Assembly: GCA_002317325.1 (NCBI GenBank)
Contig: DCJB01000080.1
Span: 1-13,337 of the forward strand
Source of the DNA: Bacteroidales bacterium UBA1711
GTDB taxonomy: Bacteria > Bacteroidota > Bacteroidia > Bacteroidales > P3
Direction of reading: 5' to 3'
Length of the DNA: 13,337 nt
Below the pieces are notes generated by a model. The model was not told the origin of the DNA and did no database searches. It saw nothing but the letters and a program-made list of their open reading frames with translations. Shown here one piece after another: positions 6,745-13,337 of this stretch; the first letter of the stretch is position 1; each line of letters starts with the position of its first letter. The translations under genes were made by a program, and so were the position numbers.

Positions 6745-7158
6745 ATGATCAAGACACGAAACAACATCAGTATAGAGAACAACAACTCCACCATGTCCGA
6801 CCTGGTGTTTCTGCTGTTGGTTTTCTTCATGATGACCTCCACGCTCATCAGCCCCAACGCAGTCAAGCTGTTGTTGCCCGAAAGCGGGAGCAAGACCATG
6901 GCCAAACAGAACGTGACTGTCTATATCGATCAAGACTTCCAGTTTCAGGTGAACGACACCCCCGCCGCCGCCGACCAGCTGCAGCCGCTCATTGCCGCCG
7001 GCATAGAGCCGGGCGTCACCGACGCCTGCGTGGTGCTGCGCAGCGACAAGACCGTCCCTGTGCAGTATGTGGTGAACGTGATAGACGCCGTCAACGCTAT
7101 TAACGACCAAACGGGCAGCAAACACAAGGTTATCTTGGCCACCTCGCCTAAGAAGTAG
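6745..7158 (+). CDS. ExbD/TolR biopolymer-transport protein
   Basis: This is the partner of the ExbB/TolQ subunit: a single-helix membrane protein with a periplasmic domain. The 137 residues show a short cytoplasmic N-terminus, the membrane helix at about 19-35 (SDLVFLLLVFFMMTS) starting at the conserved aspartate D19, which carries protons in characterised ExbD/TolR/MotB proteins, and a periplasmic domain of about 100 residues ending in LRSDKTVPVQYVVNVIDAV. Many Bacteroidota have two successive ExbD genes; only one is present here. The ATG at 6745 is the only sensible start before the helix. A hairpin starts at the stop codon and a TonB-like gene follows 79 bases later. Confidence 0.9.
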   Translation: MIKTRNNISIENNNSTMSDLVFLLLVFFMMTSTLISPNAVKLLLPESGSKTMAKQNVTVYIDQDFQFQVNDTPAAADQLQPLIAAGIEPGVTDACVVLRSDKTVPVQYVVNVIDAVNAINDQTGSKHKVILATSPKK

Positions 7159-7184
7159 GTACTCCGCCCCCCCGGAGGCGTACC
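7158..7184 (+). other. Hairpin after ExbD gene
   Basis: GGTACTCCG (7158-7166) pairs with CGGAG-gc-GTACC (7173-7184) with a 2-base bulge and a C-rich loop. No T-run follows directly, so it may be an attenuator or mRNA-stability structure rather than a terminator inside the motor operon. Confidence 0.35.
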
Positions 7185-7237
7185 GTGCCATTGGGAGGCA
7201 GTGCCTTTTGAGCAACCAGTAATTGACTCAGAACAAA

Positions 7238-8008
7238 ATGATTCAGGAAGACAAAAACAAGTTATTTTCGGGCGGAGGAACGCTGCTGTTCTTCGCTCTT
7301 ATACTGTTGGTGTGTCTTGCTTTCGGCTATGACCCGCCAGACCCGCCCATTCCTGAAGAGGGGGTGGAGGTGAACCTCGGCAACAGCGATATGGGCTACG
7401 GCAACGACCCCCAGCCCTCGCCCACAGAGGAGAGCGCGGCGCCGCGTCCGTCGTCCGCCACCGAGCAGGTAATCACGCAGCACCACGAATCGACCACGCC
7501 CATGTACAGCTCGCCAAAGCCCTCTACGGCCAAGACCGACAACAAGACACCCACCACCACCCAGCCCGATCCGCCCAAAGAGCCAGAGGTTAACAAGCAG
7601 GCGCTCTTCCCCGGCAGCCGCAAGACCACGGGACCCAAAGGCGGGAGCGAGGGCAACACTCATGGGACGGGCAATATGGGCAAGGCTGGCGGCGACCCCA
7701 ACAGCAGCCGCTATGACGGCGCTCCCGGCCAAGGCGGCACGGGCTTCAGCCTCAGCGGACGGTCGGCACGGGCGCTTCCTTCCCCCGCCACCACCTCCAA
7801 TAAGCAGGGCAAGATTGTCGTCAAGATATGGGTTGACCGCAACGGCGTAGTCACAAAGACCGACGCGCCCGCCAAGGGCTCCACCCTCACTGATGCCGCC
7901 TTGGTCAGCCTCGCGCGCCAGTCGGCCATGAAGGCCACCTTCAGCAAGAATAGCGACGCGCCCGAGACCCAGGTCGGGACTATCACCTACGTTTTTGCCA
8001 ACAACTGA
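7238..8008 (+). CDS. TonB/TolA-like energy transducer
   Basis: The 256-residue protein (from ATG 7238) has a short cytoplasmic start, one membrane helix at about 13-31 (TLLFFALILLVCLAFGY), a long periplasmic linker (about 32-185) rich in Pro, Ser, Thr, Gly and Lys, and a C-terminal domain (about 190-256) with GKIVVKIWVDRNGVV, typical of the TonB C-terminal fold. The YP motif with which classic TonB touches TonB boxes is not seen. The helix, linker and position after ExbB-ExbD support a transducer role; whether the partner is a TonB-dependent receptor or a Tol-Pal-like complex cannot be told. A TTG at 7223 is possible but unlikely. Its stop overlaps the start of the S4 gene (TGATG), so translation is probably coupled. 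Confidence 0.82.
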   Translation: MIQEDKNKLFSGGGTLLFFALILLVCLAFGYDPPDPPIPEEGVEVNLGNSDMGYGNDPQPSPTEESAAPRPSSATEQVITQHHESTTPMYSSPKPSTAKTDNKTPTTTQPDPPKEPEVNKQALFPGSRKTTGPKGGSEGNTHGTGNMGKAGGDPNSSRYDGAPGQGGTGFSLSGRSARALPSPATTSNKQGKIVVKIWVDRNGVVTKTDAPAKGSTLTDAALVSLARQSAMKATFSKNSDAPETQVGTITYVFANN

Positions 8009-8385
8009 TGGAAGAAGGACTCCGAATAGACAAGTATCTGTGGGCGGTGCGGCTCTACAAAACGAGGAGCCTCGCCACCGAGGCCTGCCGCTGCGGCCAT
8101 GTGCGCTGCGGCGGACAGCCCCTCAAAGCCTCCCACGAAGTGCGGGTGGGCGAGGTGTATGAGATTTCAATCGAACAGCTCCACCGGGTGGTAGAGGTCA
8201 AAGGTCTGCTCGGCACCCGGGTGGGCGCCAAGTTAGTGCCTGACTATATGGCAGACCTCACGCCCCCCGAGGAGTACGAGCGCATAGAGCTGGCACGGCG
8301 GTTTGCTTTCGAGAAGCGCGACCGCGGCAGCGGCCGCCCTACCAAGCGCGAGCGCAGGGACATAGAGGGCTTCAAATACAAGTAG
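8008..8385 (+). CDS. S4-domain RNA-binding protein, Hsp15/HslR type
   Basis: The E. coli Hsp15 protein binds 50S subunits that carry a stalled peptidyl-tRNA and helps to recycle them. The 125-residue protein starts with the S4 domain (about 5-65; RIDKYLWAVRLYKTRSLATEACRCGHV) with its basic RNA-binding face, and ends with a basic tail (GSGRPTKRERRDIEGFKYK). Length fits the family (about 130). Its ATG overlaps the TonB-like stop by one base, which is an odd partnership for a translation factor and suggests a shared transcript. A strong terminator begins inside the last codons. Confidence 0.88.
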   Translation: MEEGLRIDKYLWAVRLYKTRSLATEACRCGHVRCGGQPLKASHEVRVGEVYEISIEQLHRVVEVKGLLGTRVGAKLVPDYMADLTPPEEYERIELARRFAFEKRDRGSGRPTKRERRDIEGFKYK

Positions 8386-8397
8386 CCCTCTTTTTTT
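8364..8397 (+). terminator. Intrinsic terminator overlapping the end of the S4 gene
   Basis: AGAGGGCT (8364-8371) pairs with AGCCCTCT (8384-8391) across a 12-base loop and is followed by a run of T to 8397. The stop codon TAG (8383-8385) lies in the second arm, so the terminator is embedded in the 3' end of the gene. It closes the ExbB-to-S4 operon. Confidence 0.85.
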
Positions 8398-8452
8398 GTC
8401 ACCCCCGCTGCAATAATTGCCCGCCAAGCGGTACTCATTCACATAATACGCC

Positions 8453-8986
8453 ATGAACGAGGACGAGGTCATACGCGCCGTGCTTGGTGGCGAGGTCGAT
8501 CGCTATGCCGAGATTGTGCGCCAATATCAGACTCTGGTTGCCAATCTCTGCTACAAGATGGGCGGTGCCGAGGTGGAAGTTGACGAAATGACTCAGCAGG
8601 TCTTCGTCGAGCTATATCAGGCGCTCCCCCGTTTCAAGTTCCAGTCGAAACTGAGCACCTTTGTCTATCGTATTGCCCTCAATGTGGTCAGCAAGGAACT
8701 CAAGCGCCGCCGCCGGCTGGATTACCGTAATTCGGAGGCAGAAATGCCCGAAGTGGCCGACGACCTGCCCGATGCCGAGCAGCAGATGATGGAGCGCGAA
8801 CAGCGGACCGAACTGCGCCGCGCCCTCGGCACCCTCCGCGCCGAACAGCGCACGGCGTTGGTGCTTTACACCTTCCACGACTTCTCCTACAACGACATAG
8901 CCGACGTGATGCAGTGCTCGGTGGCCAAAGTGGAGTCGCTCATCTTCCGGGCACGCAAAAACCTCCAAAAAATACTTACCCGATGA
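8453..8986 (+). CDS. ECF-type RNA polymerase sigma factor
   Basis: An alternative sigma factor of the extracytoplasmic-function group, directing RNA polymerase to stress promoters. Of 177 residues, region 2 spans about 20-90 (including DEMTQQVFVELYQALPRF and STFVYRIALNVVSKELKRRRR) and region 4 about 113-175 (LRAEQRTALVLYTFHDFSYN, then DIADVMQCSVAKVESLIFRA with its helix-turn-helix). No region 3 and no C-terminal extension are present. The stop codon overlaps the next gene by 4 bases (ATGA), which is typical of sigma/anti-sigma pairs. Its own promoter was not recognised; autoregulation is likely but not shown. Confidence 0.95.
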   Translation: MNEDEVIRAVLGGEVDRYAEIVRQYQTLVANLCYKMGGAEVEVDEMTQQVFVELYQALPRFKFQSKLSTFVYRIALNVVSKELKRRRRLDYRNSEAEMPEVADDLPDAEQQMMEREQRTELRRALGTLRAEQRTALVLYTFHDFSYNDIADVMQCSVAKVESLIFRARKNLQKILTR

Positions 8987-9324
8987 TACATAACATACCC
9001 ATGAAAGATGACCTACTGTTGCAGCGTCTCAGGCTGCTGAACTACCCGAAGCCCATCGATGTGGAGGCTTCGGTGATGGAGCGGGTGCGCTATGCCGCCC
9101 CCGCCTCGTCGGCTTCTATCTTTCCGACCGCATGGCGGCGGTTGGCAGCGGCCGTTGCCGTTGTCGCCGTGTGCTGCATTGGCCTCAACGCCCTGCTGCT
9201 CTCCCATCGTTCCTTCAACGACAGCGCCATGGCTCAGGACATGGCTAGTCTCTACTCCTTTTGCACCACTGCCACCGAATACGACTTTGGCGCTATTGAG
9301 GCATACGTCGAAATAGACAACTGA
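8983..9324 (+). CDS. Small single-helix membrane protein, candidate anti-sigma factor
   Basis: I do not recognise a named family. The protein of 113 residues (107 from the alternative ATG at 9001) has a short, charged cytoplasmic part with a Leu/Arg-rich helix (about 8-20) and another near DVEASVMERVRYAA (26-39), one membrane helix at about 53-74 (RLAAAVAVVAVCCIGLNALLL), and a short periplasmic tail rich in acidic and aromatic residues ending YVEIDN. No zinc-binding HxxxCxxC is present. Overlap with the ECF sigma gene (ATGA), the single helix and the following sensor-like gene fit a compact anti-sigma factor of the CnrY kind. The function is inferred from context only. Confidence 0.7.
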   Translation: MIHNIPMKDDLLLQRLRLLNYPKPIDVEASVMERVRYAAPASSASIFPTAWRRLAAAVAVVAVCCIGLNALLLSHRSFNDSAMAQDMASLYSFCTTATEYDFGAIEAYVEIDN

Positions 9325-9338
9325 TAATCTGTTACGAT

Positions 9339-9800
9339 ATGAAAAAGATTGTTTCCATTGTGTTGCTGCTTGCCCTCGCTGTGTCGCTGTCGGCCCAGCC
9401 CGGCCGGTGCGACGCCATGCCTAAGAGGCACGGCGCACACAAAATGCCCCCGTCCATCAGCGAAGTGGTGGGCGACCTTTCGCAACGACAGAAGAAGCGT
9501 ATCGAATCCATCACCGAAGAGTCCAAAAAGCAGCTGAGGAAGACGGACAGCGAACTGTGCAGGGTGCGGCGGCAGATTCAGTCGCTCCTTGATAAGGATG
9601 GTGACCACAGCAAGGCGCTCTATCCCCTTTTCGAGCAGGAGGGGCGGCTGATGGCGCTCCGCTCGCGGCAGATGTACGAATCACGTTTGCGGGTGGAAAA
9701 AGTCCTCACCCCCGACCAGTGCCGCCAGTTTTGCCAGTCCATGAAACGCCCCAAGCCCCACCGCCCCGTCTGTCCGCCGCCCCCCCAGCCCGCCCCGTAG
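9339..9800 (+). CDS. Secreted LTxxQ-motif protein, CpxP/Spy/CnrX-like
   Basis: The 153-residue protein has a signal peptide (about 1-19, ending SLSAQ) and a mostly helical, highly charged mature part. Two motifs of the CpxP/Spy/CnrX type are seen: LSQRQ (47-51) and LTPDQ (123-127), placed in the first and last helix, as in periplasmic chaperone or metal-sensor proteins. Several His and Cys (H31, H34, C74, C128, C132) could bind metal, but this is not established. The C-terminal tail is proline-rich. It lies 14 bases after the small membrane protein and two genes behind an ECF sigma gene, matching the order sigma, anti-sigma, sensor. Its role is probably to modulate the anti-sigma protein in the envelope. 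Confidence 0.8.
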   Translation: MKKIVSIVLLLALAVSLSAQPGRCDAMPKRHGAHKMPPSISEVVGDLSQRQKKRIESITEESKKQLRKTDSELCRVRRQIQSLLDKDGDHSKALYPLFEQEGRLMALRSRQMYESRLRVEKVLTPDQCRQFCQSMKRPKPHRPVCPPPPQPAP

Positions 9801-9811
9801 CGTTGCCGCTG

Positions 9812-9832
9812 TGCCTTCTTTTTGGGGAGGCA
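9812..9832. other. Short hairpin between convergent genes
   Basis: TGCCTTC (9812-9818) pairs with GGAGGCA (9826-9832) with one G-U pair and a 7-base loop. It lies between two converging genes, where a two-way terminator is expected, but no T-run follows on either strand. Confidence 0.3.
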
Positions 9833-9833
9833 G

Positions 9834-9854
9834 TGAACGGTGAACAGTGAACGG
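9834..9854 (+). repeat. Three tandem heptamers TGAACGG/TGAACAG
   Basis: TGAACGG, TGAACAG, TGAACGG follow each other directly and match the unit seen at 6664-6698. They sit in the spacer between the LTxxQ protein and hsdS. The preceding GGGAGGCAGTG (9825-9835) also occurs at 7193-7203. Confidence 0.75.
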
Positions 9855-9909
9855 GGGTGTTGCGGGTTGAGGGGGGTGGTTTGGCGGGAGGCATACAAGC
9901 AGTCTTTTG

Positions 9910-10983
9910 TCATTCGCCAAACCAGTGCTCCATCCTCGCGTCAAACAGCGTCTGCGACTCCCCGATGGACTGGCCAATAAGCCCCTTCTGCCTCTCTATC
10001 GCCTCCGCCTTCTCCGAAAAGGACTGCTGGAGGGGAAGAGGAGGGAGGGGCATCTCAATTTCCAGCAAATCTGACTTGAGAAGACTTGGAATTGTAACTG
10101 CCTTATTGAGACGTTCAAAGTCGAAGACAACGCAGTAGTAATAAAGGTATCGAGCGTTGAGGTTGTGCTTGGGGTGAATGCCAAAAGCCGTGTCCACATT
10201 CCAAAACTTCTCATACATATAGATGGGTCTGTTTATATTCCCCTTTCTTCCAATGATGACAGATTGTTCGGGCGTGATGTAGTCTGTTGCACGACCCAAG
10301 ACCCCTCCGCTTCCACAGATGGGATACCCTCCGTTTTCGTCCTCTACCTGTTTTTGATTTCTGCCGTTGTATATGACCAAACAGTCAATCCATTTGCAAA
10401 CCTCCCATCCTTTTTCGTTGGTGATGGGGTCGCCGAACATTTCGTAGAAGAGGGATTGGGCGAGGTTGTCGAGCTCCTTGACCTGCTGCCGCTTCTTCTT
10501 GATGATTTCGCTCACTTTGTCCAACTCTGAAACAATCTGCTCTTGGACGGGAAGAGGTGGAACAGGTGCAGCAATTTGGTTTATTCGTTTAGCTGAAAGG
10601 TGCTTTACCGTCACGAAGGGCGTTTCATTCTCAATCTCCTTCAGGTGCATTGACAAGAAGTAATACAAGAACCTCATCGCCACCTTCTCCACGGCTTTTA
10701 CTTCAATTCTACAAACCCGTTGATTCAACAAAGCATCTTCGCTTTTCCATTGGGCAATGTTGAACTCACCATCCATTCCAATCAGGTAATCGCCACTCCT
10801 GACGAGATAGTCCTTTGCGTACACACCTTTGAAGTGGGTCTCAGAAAAGCCTCTGACAACATCCCTTATTCGCACTAATGGCAGACCTTCACCGTCTTCA
10901 TTGAAAAGCGCGGAGTCGAAAGCAAAACCGTATTGAATCCTGCAAACATCAACAAGTTTCTTGTATTCCCAGTTGTGCTTCAT
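9910..10983 (-). CDS. hsdS: Type I restriction-modification specificity subunit (HsdS)
   Basis: HsdS gives a type I methylase/nuclease its DNA target. The 357 residues show the usual two halves: target-recognition domain 1 (about 1-140), a helical spacer with PPLPVQEQIVSELDKVSEII and KKRQQVKELDNLAQSLFYEM (142-183), target-recognition domain 2 (about 187-311), and a C-terminal helical part with PLPPLPLQQSF and LFDARMEHWFG (312-356). Length is at the short end of the family but both halves look complete. No hsdM or hsdR is adjacent: upstream on the same strand, 19 bases away, is an unrelated redox gene. GC is visibly lower than in neighbours, suggesting transfer. It may be a spare specificity gene for a system elsewhere, or an orphan. 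Confidence 0.92.
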   Translation of the reverse strand: MKHNWEYKKLVDVCRIQYGFAFDSALFNEDGEGLPLVRIRDVVRGFSETHFKGVYAKDYLVRSGDYLIGMDGEFNIAQWKSEDALLNQRVCRIEVKAVEKVAMRFLYYFLSMHLKEIENETPFVTVKHLSAKRINQIAAPVPPLPVQEQIVSELDKVSEIIKKKRQQVKELDNLAQSLFYEMFGDPITNEKGWEVCKWIDCLVIYNGRNQKQVEDENGGYPICGSGGVLGRATDYITPEQSVIIGRKGNINRPIYMYEKFWNVDTAFGIHPKHNLNARYLYYYCVVFDFERLNKAVTIPSLLKSDLLEIEMPLPPLPLQQSFSEKAEAIERQKGLIGQSIGESQTLFDARMEHWFGE

Positions 10984-11002
10984 GCTTCATCAGGGTTGTG
11001 CG

Positions 11003-13276
11003 CTATAGGGCGGAGAGGGCTTGGTGGATGGCTTGTGCGGCTTGGCGGCCGGCGCCCATGGCGAGGATGACGGTGGCGGCGCCGCTGACGGCGTCGCCGC
11101 CGGCGAAGACCATCGGACGGCTGGTCTGTCCGGCGGGGTCGGTCTTCAGCCCGCCCCAGGACTCGGTGTCAAGCCCGGGGGTGGTGTCCTTGATGAGGGG
11201 GTTGGGGCTGGTGCCAAGGGCCACCACCACGGTGTCGGCCTCTATCTCGGTCTCGCTGCCCGGGATGGTCTCGAAGCGGCGGCGGCCTTTTTCGTCAAGG
11301 TCGCCCATGCGCATACGCACGCACCGCATGGCGCGCACGTTGCCCGCCTCGTCGCCGAGGAACTCTACAGGGTTGGTGTGGAAGGCAAATTGTATCCCCT
11401 CCTCCATGGCGTGGTGCACCTCCTCGCGGCGGGCGGGCATATCGGCTTGTTCGCGCCGATAGACCACCGTCACCTCGCTGCCGAGGCGCTTGGCGGTGCG
11501 GGCGGCATCCATGGCCACGTTGCCGCCCCCGATTACCGCCACGCGGCGGCCGAGGTAGATGGGCGTGGTGTAGGTCTCGTCGTAGCCGTGCATGAGGTTG
11601 GTGCGGGTGAGCAGCTCGTTGGCGCTGACCACGCCCACCAACGTCTCGCCCGGAATGCCCATAAACTTGGGCAGCCCCGCCCCGCTGGCCACATACACTG
11701 CCTCGAAACCTCGGCGCTGGAGCAGGTCGTCGATGGTGACGCTGCGTCCCACAATCACGTTGGTGACAATCTCCACGCCGAGGCGGCGCAGATTCTCTAT
11801 CTCGGGTTCCACCACCTTCTGCTTGGGCAGGCGGAACTCGGGTATGCCATAGACCAGCACGCCGCCGGCGTGGTGGAGCGCCTCGAAGATGGTGACGCGG
11901 TAGCCGAGTTTGGCCAAGTCGCCGGCGCAGGTGAGGCCCGAGGGGCCGCTTCCGATTACGGCCACCTTGGGACTCGCGGGCTTGGCGGGTGCGGCGGGTA
12001 GGTCGGCGGGTGCGTGGTTGCGGTGGTGGTCGGCAGCGAAGCGCTCCAGCGCCCCGATGGCGATGGGGTCGCCCTTACGACCCAGTATGCAGCTGCCCTC
12101 GCACTGGCTCTCCTGCGGGCATACGCGGCCGCAGACGGCAGGCAGCGACGAGTCGCGGCTGATGATTTGGTAGGCTTCCTCGAAGTCGCCCTTCGCTATG
12201 GCTGCCACGAAGTCGGGTATCTGTATGGAGACGGGACAGCTGCCCACGCACAGCGGTTTTTTGCAGTGCAGACAGCGGCGGGCTTCGGCCACGGCCTGCT
12301 CGGCGGTGAAGCCGTAGGAGACCTCCTCGAAGTTAGTCGCCCGCACGCCGGGGTCCTGCTCGGCGGGTTTTTGGCGGACTATGGCTTTCTCCACGGCAGG
12401 GGTGAGGCTGCAGCGGTGGTCGGGACGCGGGTTGCCGTCGCCCTCCACGGTGGCGATGCGGTAGCGCCGCTCGTCGGGCTTGCGGAGTCGCCTTGCCGCC
12501 TCATCGAAATCGACTTGGTGGCCGTCGAACTCGGGCCCGTCAACGCAGGTGAACCGCACCATACCGCCCACAGTCACGCGGCAAGCGCCGCACATCCCCG
12601 TGCCGTCCACCATCATGCAGTTCATGCTCACGATGGTTTTGAGGCCGAGGCGGCGGGTGAGCAGCGAGACGAACTTCATCATCGGCAGCGGACCGATGGC
12701 GATGCAGTGGGTGTAGGTGCGAGACTGTGCCAGTTCCTCAATCTTGGCTGTAACCAGACCCTTCTCGCCATAACTGCCGTCGTCGGTCATGATGTAGAGG
12801 TGGTCGCACACCCGGCGCATCTCCTCCTCGAAGAAGAGCAGTTCCTTGGTGCGGGCGCCCACAATCACGTCGGCAGCGATGCCCTGTTCGTGTGCCCATT
12901 TGGCTTGCGGGAAGACGGGGGCTGTGCCCACGCCGCCGGCCACGAAGAGCAGCCTCATCTGCTTCTGCTCCTCTATCGGGGCGGAGACCAGTTCGCTGGC
13001 TCGACCCAAGGGACCCACGATGGAGAAGAGGCATTCGCCCTCGTTCATATCGCTCAGATAGCGCGTGCTGTCGCCCACCACCTGGAAGACGATGGTGACA
13101 GTGTTTTGTTCCCGGTTGATGTCGCAGATGGTCAGCGGCACCCGCTCGCCCTTCTCTTGAGGCACCACGATGACGAATTGTCCCGGCAGCCCCGATTCGG
13201 CAATCCAGGGAGCCAAAACGTCCATCCGATAGATGAGATTGTTGCTAAGTAGTTCCTTTTTAAGAATATCGTACAT
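11003..13276 (-). CDS. Fused NfnA-like ferredoxin-NADP reductase and NfnB/GltD-type flavoprotein
   Basis: The 757-residue protein joins two redox subunits. Residues 1-260 resemble NfnA/PyrK: an FAD site (RVPLTI, 45-50), an NAD site (GGVGTAP, 114-120) and a [2Fe-2S] region with C229, C232, C244 and the preceding MVDGTGMC, whose D224 may be the acidic ligand known in NfnA. Residues 330-757 resemble NfnB/GltD: eight cysteines for [4Fe-4S] clusters (335, 338, 343, 347, 382, 386, 392, 396), an FAD motif GSGPSG (442-447), a second nucleotide site GGGNVAMDAART and a C-terminal GGD. Databases name this form a bifunctional DHODB NAD-binding/NADPH glutamate synthase protein. It probably passes electrons between NADH, NADPH and ferredoxin; bifurcation is not proven. 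The ATG at 13276 is chosen over 13312 because the latter lies upstream of the promoter element. Confidence 0.93.
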   Translation of the reverse strand: MYDILKKELLSNNLIYRMDVLAPWIAESGLPGQFVIVVPQEKGERVPLTICDINREQNTVTIVFQVVGDSTRYLSDMNEGECLFSIVGPLGRASELVSAPIEEQKQMRLLFVAGGVGTAPVFPQAKWAHEQGIAADVIVGARTKELLFFEEEMRRVCDHLYIMTDDGSYGEKGLVTAKIEELAQSRTYTHCIAIGPLPMMKFVSLLTRRLGLKTIVSMNCMMVDGTGMCGACRVTVGGMVRFTCVDGPEFDGHQVDFDEAARRLRKPDERRYRIATVEGDGNPRPDHRCSLTPAVEKAIVRQKPAEQDPGVRATNFEEVSYGFTAEQAVAEARRCLHCKKPLCVGSCPVSIQIPDFVAAIAKGDFEEAYQIISRDSSLPAVCGRVCPQESQCEGSCILGRKGDPIAIGALERFAADHHRNHAPADLPAAPAKPASPKVAVIGSGPSGLTCAGDLAKLGYRVTIFEALHHAGGVLVYGIPEFRLPKQKVVEPEIENLRRLGVEIVTNVIVGRSVTIDDLLQRRGFEAVYVASGAGLPKFMGIPGETLVGVVSANELLTRTNLMHGYDETYTTPIYLGRRVAVIGGGNVAMDAARTAKRLGSEVTVVYRREQADMPARREEVHHAMEEGIQFAFHTNPVEFLGDEAGNVRAMRCVRMRMGDLDEKGRRRFETIPGSETEIEADTVVVALGTSPNPLIKDTTPGLDTESWGGLKTDPAGQTSRPMVFAGGDAVSGAATVILAMGAGRQAAQAIHQALSAL

Positions 13277-13301
13277 AATGGCGGATGTGTTATCTGATTT
13301 G

Positions 13302-13309
13302 CAAAGATA
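13302..13309 (-). promoter_or_regulatory. -7 promoter element for the NfnA-NfnB fusion
   Basis: On the minus strand TATCTTTG matches TAnnTTTG and lies 25 bases before the ATG at 13276. A -33 element would fall near 13330 and is not seen. Its place after the ATG at 13312 argues against that upstream start. Confidence 0.55.
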
Positions 13310-13337
13310 CAAAAAAAAGGGGACATACCATGCTTCG

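Noticed and set aside
7190..9835. Shared 11-mer GGGAGGCAGTG at 7193-7203 and 9825-9835 as a regulatory site
   Set aside because: Only two copies, unequal distances to genes and GC-rich sequence; noted but too weak to call an operator.
12014..13252. Long open frame on the plus strand opposite the NfnA-NfnB fusion (over 400 codons)
   Set aside because: It is antisense to a protein with clear cofactor motifs, is rich in His, Ala, Gly and Val as expected from GC-rich shadow frames, and shows no domain.
13274..13312. Upstream ATG at 13312 as start of the fusion protein
   Set aside because: The added 12 residues are not family-like and the TAnnTTTG promoter element (13302-13309) lies downstream of that ATG.
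1..13337. CRISPR arrays, tRNA or rRNA genes
   Set aside because: No regularly spaced repeat-spacer pattern and no tRNA- or rRNA-like sequence was seen on either strand.

Overview
The window is chromosomal DNA from a member of the Bacteroidota, most likely order Bacteroidales, with fairly high GC in most genes. The placement rests on several things read from the sequence: a PUR-alpha-like DUF3276 gene directly ahead of parA-parB, a DUF5683 gene directly after parB, TAnnTTTG-type promoter elements, a lipoprotein with a charged tail after its cysteine, and a single-chain fusion of the NfnA-like and NfnB/GltD-like flavoprotein subunits. Genus cannot be told from this sequence.

Layout. Positions 1-1481 are a decayed accessory stretch: a perfect 17-bp-arm hairpin at the left edge, a minus-strand remnant of a coding region without a start, two 18-bp direct repeats exactly 40 bp apart that look like a mobile-element end, an AAA ATPase/DUF4143 pseudogene with one out-of-frame internal deletion, and a gene-free stretch with two inverted repeats. 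At 1482-3143 (minus) is a 5'-nucleotidase-type metallophosphoesterase lipoprotein. It is divergent, across a 154-bp promoter region, from a plus-strand group: DUF3276, parA, parB (overlapping parA) and DUF5683. Next come an ExbB/TolQ protein, an ExbD/TolR protein, a TonB/TolA-like protein and an S4-domain RNA-binding protein of the Hsp15 type, closed by a strong terminator. A second plus-strand unit (8453-9800) encodes an ECF sigma factor, a small membrane protein that overlaps it (candidate anti-sigma) and a secreted LTxxQ-motif protein of the CpxP/CnrX type. The right end is on the minus strand: a 757-residue NfnA-NfnB-type fusion followed after 17 bp by a type I restriction specificity subunit with no hsdM or hsdR in view.

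How the genes fit together. ParA/ParB handle chromosome segregation. ExbB-ExbD-TonB form a proton-motive-force-driven envelope motor. The sigma/anti-sigma/sensor triad looks like an envelope-stress or metal-stress switch. The fusion protein moves electrons between pyridine nucleotides and a partner. The most interesting points are the sigma triad with an uncharacterised small membrane protein, the orphan hsdS directly behind a housekeeping redox gene, the 10-G tract inside DUF5683, and heptanucleotide repeats (TGAACNG-type) in two intergenic sites. I found no convincing wholly new system; the sigma triad is the best candidate for something not described in detail.
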